The notes beneath the pieces were generated by a model. That model was not told the DNA's origin, ran no database searches, and saw only the letters and a list, made by a program, of their open reading frames with translations. From an uncultured Oscillospiraceae bacterium (lineage in GTDB: Bacteria > Bacillota > Clostridia > Oscillospirales > Ruminococcaceae), in NCBI GenBank assembly GCA_910578255.1, contig CAJTQM010000002.1:25688-89687 (forward strand): a DNA stretch of 64,000 nucleotides, given 5' to 3'. Shown here piece after piece: positions 8,517 to 15,904 of the stretch (positions are counted from its first letter, which is position 1; each line of letters begins with the position of its first letter). The position numbers were made by a program, and so were the translations under genes.

Positions 8517-8662
8517 TATCAAAAACAAAAAAAACCTGTTTTAAAGGCCAAAAACTCTATTTTTCAGAATTATAGACTCCCTGATTTTTGCCTTTCGGAC
8601 AAAATGCCGCAACTTTTACAAATCTTTCCCCTTATACTATTAAATATATGGATTCTTTCATC

Positions 8663-8751
8663 GGTGGAAAACCTTGAAAAGGCTCCCTGTTTTATGTTAT
8701 AATTCTAGGGGATTTTCTACCCAAAAAAATGCTTTTCCACAGAAAATCCCC
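8663..8751 (+). promoter_or_regulatory. dnaA promoter with DnaA boxes (upstream part of oriC)
   Basis: TTGAAA (8674-8679) and TATAAT (8698-8703), 18 bases apart, form the dnaA promoter. A reverse box GGTGGAAAA (8663-8671) overlaps its upstream edge and TTTTCCACA (8733-8741) lies downstream of it. An 11-base perfect inverted repeat, GGGGATTTTCT (8708-8718) and its complement (8741-8751), encloses the second box. DnaA autoregulation is likely. The rest of the 339-base gap 8449-8787 is AT-rich and holds the divergent rpmH promoter. Confidence 0.7.
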
Positions 8752-8787
8752 AGCCTTTTAACTGATATGAGGAGGAACCGATCACAG

Positions 8788-10137
8788 ATGGAATCTCTAC
8801 AGGAAATCCTGGACCTGGTTTTTGGTAAGCTTCAGGAAAGTATGAATCCCACCGCCTACGCGGCATGGATCAAAGGAATTGAACCTTTGAAGATGGAAGG
8901 CTCTACCGTGTATTTGCAGGTGCAGACCCAATTTAAACGAGACCAGATCATGGGCCGGTATCTTGACCTGATTGCCTCCTCTTTCGAAGAGGTGGTCGGC
9001 TTTCCGGTAGAGGTGATTATCCAGTATAAATACAGCGACTCCTCCTCTTCTTTTCAGCCGGCGGCAGAATCCTTTCCCAGAAAATACACCCAGGAGGAAA
9101 TGGAAAAAAACAGTGCCGGCGGCGATTACGATTATACTTTCAGCACCTTTATCGTCGGTCCCTCCAATAAATTTGCCCACGCCGCCTCGCTGGCGGTGGC
9201 GACCAATCCGGCCGGCGCTTATAACCCTTTGTTTATCTACGGAGGTTCCGGCCTGGGTAAAACCCACCTGCTGTCCGCTATTTCCAACGAAATCGCCAAA
9301 AACAAACCCGATACCAACGCCATCTACATTAAGGGCGAGGATTTTACCAATGAGTTGATTGAAGCGATTAAATCCGAGACTACCACCGTTTTTCACAATA
9401 AATACCGGCAGGCGGATATTCTCTTGGTGGATGACATCCAGTTTATCGGCGGCAAGGACCAGACCCAGGAGGAATTCTTCCACACCTTCGATACCTTATA
9501 CCAAGCGGAAAAACAGATCGTTCTCACCTCTGACCGGCCGCCGAAGGAGATTAAAACCCTTGAGGACCGGCTGCGCAACCGCTTTGAATGGGGGCTTTTG
9601 GCCGACATTCAGCCGCCGGATTTTGAAACCCGTATTGCCATTATTCAGCGCAAGGCGGAACTTTTGGATATCCATGTCCCCAACGAGGTCTGTGAATACA
9701 TCGCCAATAAATTAAAAACCAATATCCGGCAGCTGGAAGGGGTCGTAAAAAAACTCAAAGCCTATAAGCTTCTGGCCGGCACCCCCCCTTCTATCCTGAT
9801 CGCGCAAAACGCCATTCGGGAGGTGCTCAACGATCAGCAGCCTATTCCGGTAACGGTAGAGCGCATTATCAACGAAGTCGCCCGCACCTGCGGCGTAACT
9901 CCGCAGGATATCCGGTCCAACAAGCGTTCTGCTACCATTTCTTCGGCACGGCAGGTTTCTATTTATATCGTGCGGGAAATTACCCAAATGTCTATGGCCT
10001 CCATCGGTGAAGAGTTTGGCGGCCGGGATCATTCGACCATCGTTTACGCGATTCAGCAGGTGGAAAAAAATATGAAGGTAGATTTTCGCTATCGGGAAAT
10101 GGTCGAGGACATTATCAAAAACATCCAGAACAGCTAG
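8788..10137 (+). CDS. dnaA: Chromosomal replication initiator protein DnaA
   Basis: AAA+ initiator that binds DnaA boxes and melts the origin. It has 449 residues from the ATG at 8788, chosen because GAGGAGGA sits just upstream and the protein begins MESLQEILDLVFGKLQ as usual; an upstream in-frame start would fall inside the promoter. Domain I spans about 1-80 and a short linker precedes the AAA+ core, with Walker A GGSGLGKTH at about 152 and Walker B LLVDDIQ at about 212. The C-terminal helix-turn-helix contains GRDHSTIVYA. Flanking DnaA boxes support autoregulation. Confidence 0.98.
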   Translation: MESLQEILDLVFGKLQESMNPTAYAAWIKGIEPLKMEGSTVYLQVQTQFKRDQIMGRYLDLIASSFEEVVGFPVEVIIQYKYSDSSSSFQPAAESFPRKYTQEEMEKNSAGGDYDYTFSTFIVGPSNKFAHAASLAVATNPAGAYNPLFIYGGSGLGKTHLLSAISNEIAKNKPDTNAIYIKGEDFTNELIEAIKSETTTVFHNKYRQADILLVDDIQFIGGKDQTQEEFFHTFDTLYQAEKQIVLTSDRPPKEIKTLEDRLRNRFEWGLLADIQPPDFETRIAIIQRKAELLDIHVPNEVCEYIANKLKTNIRQLEGVVKKLKAYKLLAGTPPSILIAQNAIREVLNDQQPIPVTVERIINEVARTCGVTPQDIRSNKRSATISSARQVSIYIVREITQMSMASIGEEFGGRDHSTIVYAIQQVEKNMKVDFRYREMVEDIIKNIQNS

Positions 10138-10140
10138 TTT

Positions 10141-10460
10141 TCCACTCTTTCCTTTTTTCCACAATCCACATAACCGGGAAAACTTTTCGAACTCTTTTGG
10201 GTTTTCCTCTTTTTCCACCGAATTTTCCACATTTCTTACACCTTCCACATAACGTTTTGTGGATAATAGGGCGGCAAAAAAATTCTCTTCACTTTTTCAC
10301 TTTTTCCCCACAACCTGCCCAACAGGCAGAAATCTTGATTTTTTCCTTTGTTTATGCGGTTTTTACTCTTCATTTAACAAATGAACAGCCCCTAATACTA
10401 AGACTAAATTTTTTCTTTTCTTTCTATTTATTTTTTCGTTCTCTTTTAATCTGTTAAAAA
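10141..10460 (+). other. Replication origin (oriC) region between dnaA and dnaN
   Basis: This gap of about 340 bases has no gene. DnaA boxes cluster at its left: TTTTCCACA at 10155-10163 and 10223-10231, TTTTCCACC at 10211-10219, CCTTCCACA at 10241-10249, and a perfect consensus box on the opposite strand, TGTGGATAA at 10258-10266. A T/A-rich stretch from about 10320 to 10460 is the likely unwinding element. On its lower strand, 10392-10406 reads TAG-TCT-TAG-TAT-TAG, which resembles a DnaA-trio. Gene strands switch direction here. Confidence 0.88.
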
Positions 10461-10475
10461 AGGAGTGCATCTTCA

Positions 10476-11585
10476 TTGAAATTTCACTGTTCCCGTCCGG
10501 AACTCTACGAAATTGTGTCCAACGTCTCCCGCGCGGTTTCGGGAAAAACCTCTCTTACTGTACTAGAGGGAATTCTCATCCGGGCCAAAGGAGGCTTTCT
10601 TTCCTTTTTAGGGTATGATCTTGACCTGGGAATTTCTGCCCAGATGTCCGCCCAAATTGAAGAGGAAGGAGAAATTGTTCTTTCGGCCAAGCTTTTTGTG
10701 GATATGATGCGCCGGATGAACGGAGATACGGTAACCATCCAAACCGACGAAAAATATCTGACCGAGATTAAAAGCGGCGCCACTGAATTTACCATACTGG
10801 GCATCCCCTCCGACGAATTTCCTGAAATCCCCACTGTACAGGAGGAACAGTCCATCCGTCTGCCCCAGCATCTGTTAAAAGGGATGATCGACCAGACGCT
10901 GTTCGCCGTTTCCACCAACGATTCAAAACCGGTCCACACCGGCTCTTTGTTCCAGTTGGAGGATGGGGAGTTGCGGGTGGTGTCGGTAGACGGATTTCGC
11001 CTGGCTCTGCGCCGGGAAAAGGTATCGGCCGAAGGAACGGCCCAATTCATCATCCCCGGCAAAACCCTTTCGGAAATGACCAAGCTTCTTTCCGACGATG
11101 AGGAGGAACAGGCGGGCCTGTTTCTTTCCCGCAAACATGTGGTGGTAGAAATTGGTCAGTATAAAGTAATTTCCCGGCTTTTGGAAGGAGAATTTCTCGA
11201 TTACCGCGCGGCAATTCCGGTGGGGAACAGCACCACCGTCACGGTGGACGTCCGCCCGTTTATGGAAAGCATCGAAAGAACCTCTTTGCTGATTTCTGAC
11301 CGGCTCAAAAGCCCGCTGCGCATCCAGTTTGGGGAAGGACAGATCAAAATGTCCTGCTCCACGGCCATCGGAAAGGCGTATGACCAGCTGGAATGCAGCT
11401 TGGAGGGGGACGACGTGGAAATCGGCTTTAACAATCGCTATATGCTGGAGGCGCTGCGCGCCACCGGCTGCGATCAGGTAAAGCTTTTGATAAGCGGCCC
11501 TCTTTCGCCTATGAAAATGGTGCCGCTGGAAGGGGATAGCTTTTTGTTTTTGATCCTGCCGGTTCGGCTGAAAAGCGAAGCATAA
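10476..11585 (+). CDS. dnaN: DNA polymerase III sliding clamp (beta subunit)
   Basis: Ring-shaped processivity clamp for DNA polymerase III, 369 residues. It starts with TTG after AAAAAGGAG; the protein begins MKFHCSRPELYEIVSNVSRAVSGK, shown here only to fix the start, and continues through the three repeated clamp domains. It ends with the peptide-binding C-terminal segment around LEGDSFLFLILPVRL. It directly follows oriC and leads the recF-gyrB-gyrA direction. A TTG start in such an essential gene implies moderate translation. Confidence 0.97.
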   Translation: MKFHCSRPELYEIVSNVSRAVSGKTSLTVLEGILIRAKGGFLSFLGYDLDLGISAQMSAQIEEEGEIVLSAKLFVDMMRRMNGDTVTIQTDEKYLTEIKSGATEFTILGIPSDEFPEIPTVQEEQSIRLPQHLLKGMIDQTLFAVSTNDSKPVHTGSLFQLEDGELRVVSVDGFRLALRREKVSAEGTAQFIIPGKTLSEMTKLLSDDEEEQAGLFLSRKHVVVEIGQYKVISRLLEGEFLDYRAAIPVGNSTTVTVDVRPFMESIERTSLLISDRLKSPLRIQFGEGQIKMSCSTAIGKAYDQLECSLEGDDVEIGFNNRYMLEALRATGCDQVKLLISGPLSPMKMVPLEGDSFLFLILPVRLKSEA

Positions 11586-11627
11586 AGCGGCGGGAAAAAT
11601 GCCAGTATGGCGGAAGGTGTAAAGAGC

Positions 11628-11855
11628 ATGGCGGAAAAACGCGTTTTTTCCATCCGGACAGAGTGGATCCGGCTGGATCAGTTTTTGAAATTCTGCGGCC
11701 TGGCCGAAACCGGTGGGCACGCCAAAGAAATTGTGGCGGAGGGGGCCGTGTCGGTCAACGGCGAAATTTGTACCGCCCGGGGAAAAAAGTTATATCCCGG
11801 CGACCGGGTCCAGATTGACCAATACGAATTAGAGGTTTTAGCCTGTGCGGATTGA
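11628..11855 (+). CDS. S4-domain RNA-binding protein YaaA/RlbA
   Basis: Small (75-residue) S4-domain protein found between dnaN and recF in most Firmicutes; its homologue in Bacillus is linked to ribosome assembly. Visible S4 features are IRLDQFLKFCGLAETGGHAK and then GAVSVNGEICTARGKKLYPGD. An ATG at 11607 is in frame, but 11628 has the better ribosome site, GGAAGGT at 11612-11618. The end overlaps the recF start by 11 bases, so the two are translationally coupled. Confidence 0.9.
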   Translation: MAEKRVFSIRTEWIRLDQFLKFCGLAETGGHAKEIVAEGAVSVNGEICTARGKKLYPGDRVQIDQYELEVLACAD

Positions 11856-12948
11856 GCGTTTGGAACTGGAAAACTTTCGGAATATGCAAAGACTGACTTT
11901 ATCCCCCTGTCAAACGGTCAATATTGTTTACGGGGACAACGCCCAGGGCAAAACCAATCTGCTGGAGGCGGTCTGGCTTTTGTCCGGCGCAAAAAGTTTT
12001 CGCGGCGCAAAAGACGCGGACTTTATCCGCTTTGGGGAAAGTCAGGCGGTGATCGAGTCAAAATTTTTCCAGGCGGGCCGGGGGCAAACAGCAAAGCTTC
12101 GAATCGGCGGGCAAAAAACCGCCTGGCTTAACGAAATTAAAGAGGATTCGGTTACCGCCTTTGCGGGAATTTTTACGGCGGTGGTTTTTTCGCCATCCCA
12201 CCTTGGATTGGTAAAGGACGGTCCCGCCGGCCGCCGAAAGTTTTTAGACACCTCCATCTGCCAGATTACACCTCGCTATATTGGCATGATCAGCCAATAT
12301 CAGCGAATTTTGGTGCAGAGAAACACCCTTTTAAAGGATATTTCCTATGCGCCGTCTTTAATGGATACGCTGGATGTTTGGGACGAAAAGCTGGCGGTTT
12401 TAGGCGGAGCAATCCTAAGGCTTAGAATGGAATATACCCGGCGGCTTCATGCCGAGGCCGCGGAAATTTACAAAGGCATTTCGATGGAAAAAGAAGAACT
12501 CTCTTTGTGTTACCGCCCTTTGGGACTGTCTCTTCGGCAAGGTCAGTCAAAGGAGAAAATCGCCTCCCTTCTTTTGGAACAGACGGTGAAAAACCGGCCG
12601 GAGGACCTTCGAAACGGGGCCACTGGAGCCGGTCCCCACCGGGATGATCTAGAAATTTTGATCAACGGCCGCAGCGTTCGCTCCTTCGGCTCTCAGGGCC
12701 AGCAGCGAAGCGCGGTTTTGGCCTTAAAGCTGGCGGAAAGCCGCTGTATCGGCGAAATTTTACAAGAACGTCCGATTATTTTATTAGACGATGTCATGAG
12801 CGAATTGGATCAAAGCCGGCGGGAATATCTGTTAAACCATCTCACCGGCAGCCAGATTTTTATTACCTGCTGTGATAAGGAATATTTTTCCCAGCTGGCG
12901 CAGGGACGGGTTTTTCGTATGGAAAAGGGCTGTCTGGCCGAGGAATAG
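11845..12948 (+). CDS. recF: DNA replication and repair protein RecF
   Basis: SMC-like ATPase that helps load RecA at gaps through RecOR. It has 367 residues and starts with GTG inside the preceding S4 gene. It shows the start MRIERLELENFRNMQRL, Walker A GDNAQGKTN at about residues 30-38, the ABC-type signature SFGSQGQQRSAVLALKLAE near 285, and Walker B LLDDVMSELDQSRR. Length and gene order are standard. Confidence 0.96.
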   Translation: MRIERLELENFRNMQRLTLSPCQTVNIVYGDNAQGKTNLLEAVWLLSGAKSFRGAKDADFIRFGESQAVIESKFFQAGRGQTAKLRIGGQKTAWLNEIKEDSVTAFAGIFTAVVFSPSHLGLVKDGPAGRRKFLDTSICQITPRYIGMISQYQRILVQRNTLLKDISYAPSLMDTLDVWDEKLAVLGGAILRLRMEYTRRLHAEAAEIYKGISMEKEELSLCYRPLGLSLRQGQSKEKIASLLLEQTVKNRPEDLRNGATGAGPHRDDLEILINGRSVRSFGSQGQQRSAVLALKLAESRCIGEILQERPIILLDDVMSELDQSRREYLLNHLTGSQIFITCCDKEYFSQLAQGRVFRMEKGCLAEE

Positions 12949-12959
12949 GAGGTTTTTTC

Positions 12960-13229
12960 TTGTATCTGCATTTGGGACAAAATGTTGTAGTGCGGACCGC
13001 CTGCGTTGTGGGCATCTTCGATATTGAAAATACCTCCATGAGCCGGCTGACCCGATCCTATCTGGCCCAGGCGGAGAAAAACGGACGGGTAGTCAACGTG
13101 TCGACGGAACTGCCCAAATCCTTTATCGTCTGTGAGGAGAATCAAAAAATTACCGTGTATATCTCCCAGATCTCTCCTTCCACCCTTCGCAAACGGACCG
13201 GATTTATCGCGGGGCTTTCTCATCTGTAA
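12960..13229 (+). CDS. remB: RemA/RemB-family regulator (DUF370, YaaB)
   Basis: An 89-residue DUF370 protein. In Bacillus, RemA is a DNA-binding activator of matrix and osmoprotection genes, and RemB (YaaB) sits at this same position between recF and gyrB. It begins with TTG after AATAGGAGG and contains GIFDIENTSMSRLTRSYL and KSFIVCEENQKITVYISQIS, both typical. The family assignment is firm; the target genes here are unknown. Confidence 0.88.
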   Translation: MYLHLGQNVVVRTACVVGIFDIENTSMSRLTRSYLAQAEKNGRVVNVSTELPKSFIVCEENQKITVYISQISPSTLRKRTGFIAGLSHL

Positions 13230-13335
13230 AAAATTTGTATTTTTTGTTCAAAAGCAAAACGCTTTTCGTACATTTTCGAATAGATAAAAAACGGGCCGGC
13301 CAAGGCCCGGGAATCCTGTTTGGAGGGAAAACAAT

Positions 13336-15267
13336 TTGGAACAAAATAACCAAACGCAAAAATACGATGAAAACGACATTCAGGTTTTAGAGGGCCTAGA
13401 GGCGGTCCGCAAAAGGCCGGGCATGTACATCGGCTCCACCGGACCCAGGGGCCTGCACCATCTGGTATACGAAATCGTGGACAATGCCATTGACGAGGCG
13501 TTGGCGGGCTACTGCGACCTGATTACCGTCGAGATCCTGCCGGGGAACAGTATTCGGGTGGTGGACAACGGCCGAGGAATCCCGGTGGGTATCCATCCGA
13601 AAATGGGAATTCCGGCGGTGACGGTGGTGTACACGGTCCTGCACGCCGGCGGAAAATTCGGCGGGTCAGGCTATAAGGTATCCGGCGGACTGCACGGGGT
13701 GGGCGCTTCGGTGGTCAACGCCCTGTCCTCCTGGCTGGAGGTCAAGGTTTTTGACGGAGAGCACATCCATTATCAGAAGTTTCAGCGTGGCGTTCCTACG
13801 GCGGATTTACAGGTGATCGGCGATACAAAAAAAACTGGCACAGAGGTGACCTTTTCCCCTGACCCGGAGATTTTTGAGGAGTTGGAATACGACTACGACA
13901 CCCTTTTGGCCCGTCTGCGGGAACAGGCGTTTCTCAATGCGGGGGTACGCATCCTCTTAAAGGATACCCGAGGTGAAGAACCGGTGGAAAACGACCTTTG
14001 CTACGAGGGAGGAATTCGCTCCTTTGTAGAGTATATCCACAAACGAAAGGGCTTGGAAACCCTCCATCCCCAGGTGATCTATCTCTCCGGCTCCAAAGGG
14101 ACCACCACGGCTGAAATCGCCATGCAGTACAACGAAAGCTATAACGAACTGGTCATGTCCTTTGCCAACGACATTCACACGGTGGAGGGGGGCACCCATG
14201 AGCAGGGCTTTAAGGCGGCTCTGACCCGGGTGTTTAACGAATACGCCCGGCGGCATAATTTTTTGCGGGACAGCGACAAAAACCTCACCGGCGAGGATGT
14301 ACGGGAGGGGCTGACCGCTATTGTTTCGGTCAAGCTGGAAAACGCCCAGTTTGAAGGGCAGACCAAAGCAAAGCTTGGCAATACCGACGTTCGGACTCTG
14401 GTGGACGGAATCGTCTATGAAAAGCTGGGCACCTTTTTTGAGGAAAATCCGGCAATTGCCAAGCTGATCTTCGAAAAATCCCTCAACGCGGCAAGGGCCA
14501 GAGAGGCGGCCCGCAAGGCCCGGGAGCTGACCCGGCGCAAATCGGTGCTGGAGGGCAGCCAGCTGCCCGGAAAGCTGGCCGACTGTTCCGACCGGGACAA
14601 CACCTATACGGAAATCTATATCGTAGAGGGTGATTCGGCCGGCGGTTCGGCCAAGCAGGGCCGGGACCGGCGGTTCCAGGCGATTCTGCCTTTGTGGGGA
14701 AAAATGCTCAACGTGGAAAAGGCCCGGATTGACAAGGTGTACGGCAACGATAAGCTGATGCCGGTGATCACCGCCTTGGGCTGCGGCATCGGCCAGGATT
14801 TCGACGTGAGCAAAATCCGGTATGGTAAGGTTATTATTATGGCCGACGCGGATGTGGATGGCTCCCATATCCGAACGCTGCTTCTGACCTTCTTTTTCCG
14901 GTTTATGCGCCCCTTGATCGAGGAGGGCCATGTCTATTTGGCACAGCCGCCGCTGTTTAAGGTCAGCCGGGGCAAAAAGGTCCGCTACGCTTATACGGAC
15001 GAGGAACGGGACGAGGCGGTCCGGGAATTGTACGGCGACGACGACGTGAAAAAGGATATCCAGCGCTATAAGGGCTTGGGCGAAATGGATCCGGAGCAGC
15101 TGTGGGAAACCACCATGAATCCGGAGACCCGGACCATGAAGCGGGTGGAGATGGAGGACGCGGTCCGCGCCGACGAAATTTTTACCATTTTGATGGGCGA
15201 CAAGGTAGGTCCCCGCCGGGAATTTATTGAAGCTAACGCAAAATACGTAGAAAATCTGGACATTTAA
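13336..15267 (+). CDS. gyrB: DNA gyrase subunit B
   Basis: ATPase subunit of gyrase, 643 residues, TTG start behind TGGAGGG. The GHKL ATPase fold shows EIVDNAIDEALAG and GGLHGVGASVVNALS. The Toprim domain shows EGDSAGGSAKQGRDRRFQAI and MADADVDGSHI. The position matching lysine 447 of E. coli GyrB is tryptophan (ILPLWGKMLNVEKA), a variant also common in related clostridia. It is separated from gyrA by one small membrane-protein gene. Confidence 0.97.
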   Translation: MEQNNQTQKYDENDIQVLEGLEAVRKRPGMYIGSTGPRGLHHLVYEIVDNAIDEALAGYCDLITVEILPGNSIRVVDNGRGIPVGIHPKMGIPAVTVVYTVLHAGGKFGGSGYKVSGGLHGVGASVVNALSSWLEVKVFDGEHIHYQKFQRGVPTADLQVIGDTKKTGTEVTFSPDPEIFEELEYDYDTLLARLREQAFLNAGVRILLKDTRGEEPVENDLCYEGGIRSFVEYIHKRKGLETLHPQVIYLSGSKGTTTAEIAMQYNESYNELVMSFANDIHTVEGGTHEQGFKAALTRVFNEYARRHNFLRDSDKNLTGEDVREGLTAIVSVKLENAQFEGQTKAKLGNTDVRTLVDGIVYEKLGTFFEENPAIAKLIFEKSLNAARAREAARKARELTRRKSVLEGSQLPGKLADCSDRDNTYTEIYIVEGDSAGGSAKQGRDRRFQAILPLWGKMLNVEKARIDKVYGNDKLMPVITALGCGIGQDFDVSKIRYGKVIIMADADVDGSHIRTLLLTFFFRFMRPLIEEGHVYLAQPPLFKVSRGKKVRYAYTDEERDEAVRELYGDDDVKKDIQRYKGLGEMDPEQLWETTMNPETRTMKRVEMEDAVRADEIFTILMGDKVGPRREFIEANAKYVENLDI

Positions 15268-15311
15268 GGCGGAAATAGCGAGAGATTTCCCCGTTTTTTG
15301 GAGGGTTTTGC

Positions 15312-15902
15312 TTGGAAAAACCGGCGCATATCCTGTCTTTTTTGATGGGCTATCCACAATATCGGGACTACTATCTATACCATACAAAAGCGAAATGTCC
15401 GGTCTGGCCGTTTTTTCTGCTGGCCGCCGGCGGGATCATTGCCGCCATCTGCCTTTTTCTTTGTCTGACAAATTCGGCGGGGTTTTCGCCGCAATTTTTT
15501 CTGGAGACAAAGGCCCTGTCGGCTTTATGCGCAGGGTCGGCTGCCGCCGGTTTTGTGGGAAAAATGCTGCAGTTGCGGCGCCAGTCAAAAAAATGGTACC
15601 GCCAAAAGCAGCTGGGGAAAAGGAAAACAGAGATCCGATTTTATGAGAAATTCTTTACCGTCCACTATCCGTCGGTGGCCTTCGACGGTTATTATACAGA
15701 AATCTGTCAAATAGACCGCATCCGGCGGCTGACGGTTCTGCGGTTAAAAAACGGGATGGAAATTCCCGTTTCCAACGAGATTTACTCCCAGCAGCTGGAA
15801 ACGTTTTTGACCGGCAGACTGCCGGATCTGGCAGCCGGGCAATCCCGGGAAAAAACAGAAAATGAAAGTCCGATGGAACTTCTCGGACCGAAGGGTGATT
15901 AA
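15312..15902 (+). CDS. Two-helix membrane protein, possibly YcxB-like, between gyrB and gyrA
   Basis: A 196-residue protein of unknown function. It starts with TTG behind TTGGAGGG. Two membrane helices lie at about residues 31-55 and 68-86, followed by a basic segment and a soluble beta-rich region with YYTEICQIDRIRRLTVLRL and KNGMEIPVSNEIYSQQLETF. That order resembles YcxB-like proteins (two helices, then a small beta domain), but this is inference from pattern only. It is in the same direction as its neighbours, 44 bases after gyrB and two bases before gyrA, so it is surely co-transcribed. The last 25 residues look disordered. Confidence 0.7.
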   Translation: MEKPAHILSFLMGYPQYRDYYLYHTKAKCPVWPFFLLAAGGIIAAICLFLCLTNSAGFSPQFFLETKALSALCAGSAAAGFVGKMLQLRRQSKKWYRQKQLGKRKTEIRFYEKFFTVHYPSVAFDGYYTEICQIDRIRRLTVLRLKNGMEIPVSNEIYSQQLETFLTGRLPDLAAGQSREKTENESPMELLGPKGD

Positions 15903-15904
15903 GT

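Noticed and set aside
8674..8787. N-terminal extension of dnaA by 38 residues to a start at 8674.
   Set aside because: That region contains the promoter and a DnaA box; GAGGAGGA before 8788 and the normal DnaA N-terminus fix the start.
13957..15387. Long minus-strand open frame opposite gyrB.
   Set aside because: Antisense shadow of a certain gene, without a ribosome site or family features.
15308..15646. Alternative plus frame overlapping the gyrB-gyrA membrane protein.
   Set aside because: The in-frame TTG at 15312 in the other frame gives a protein with membrane helices and full length to gyrA; this frame is low-complexity and stops early.
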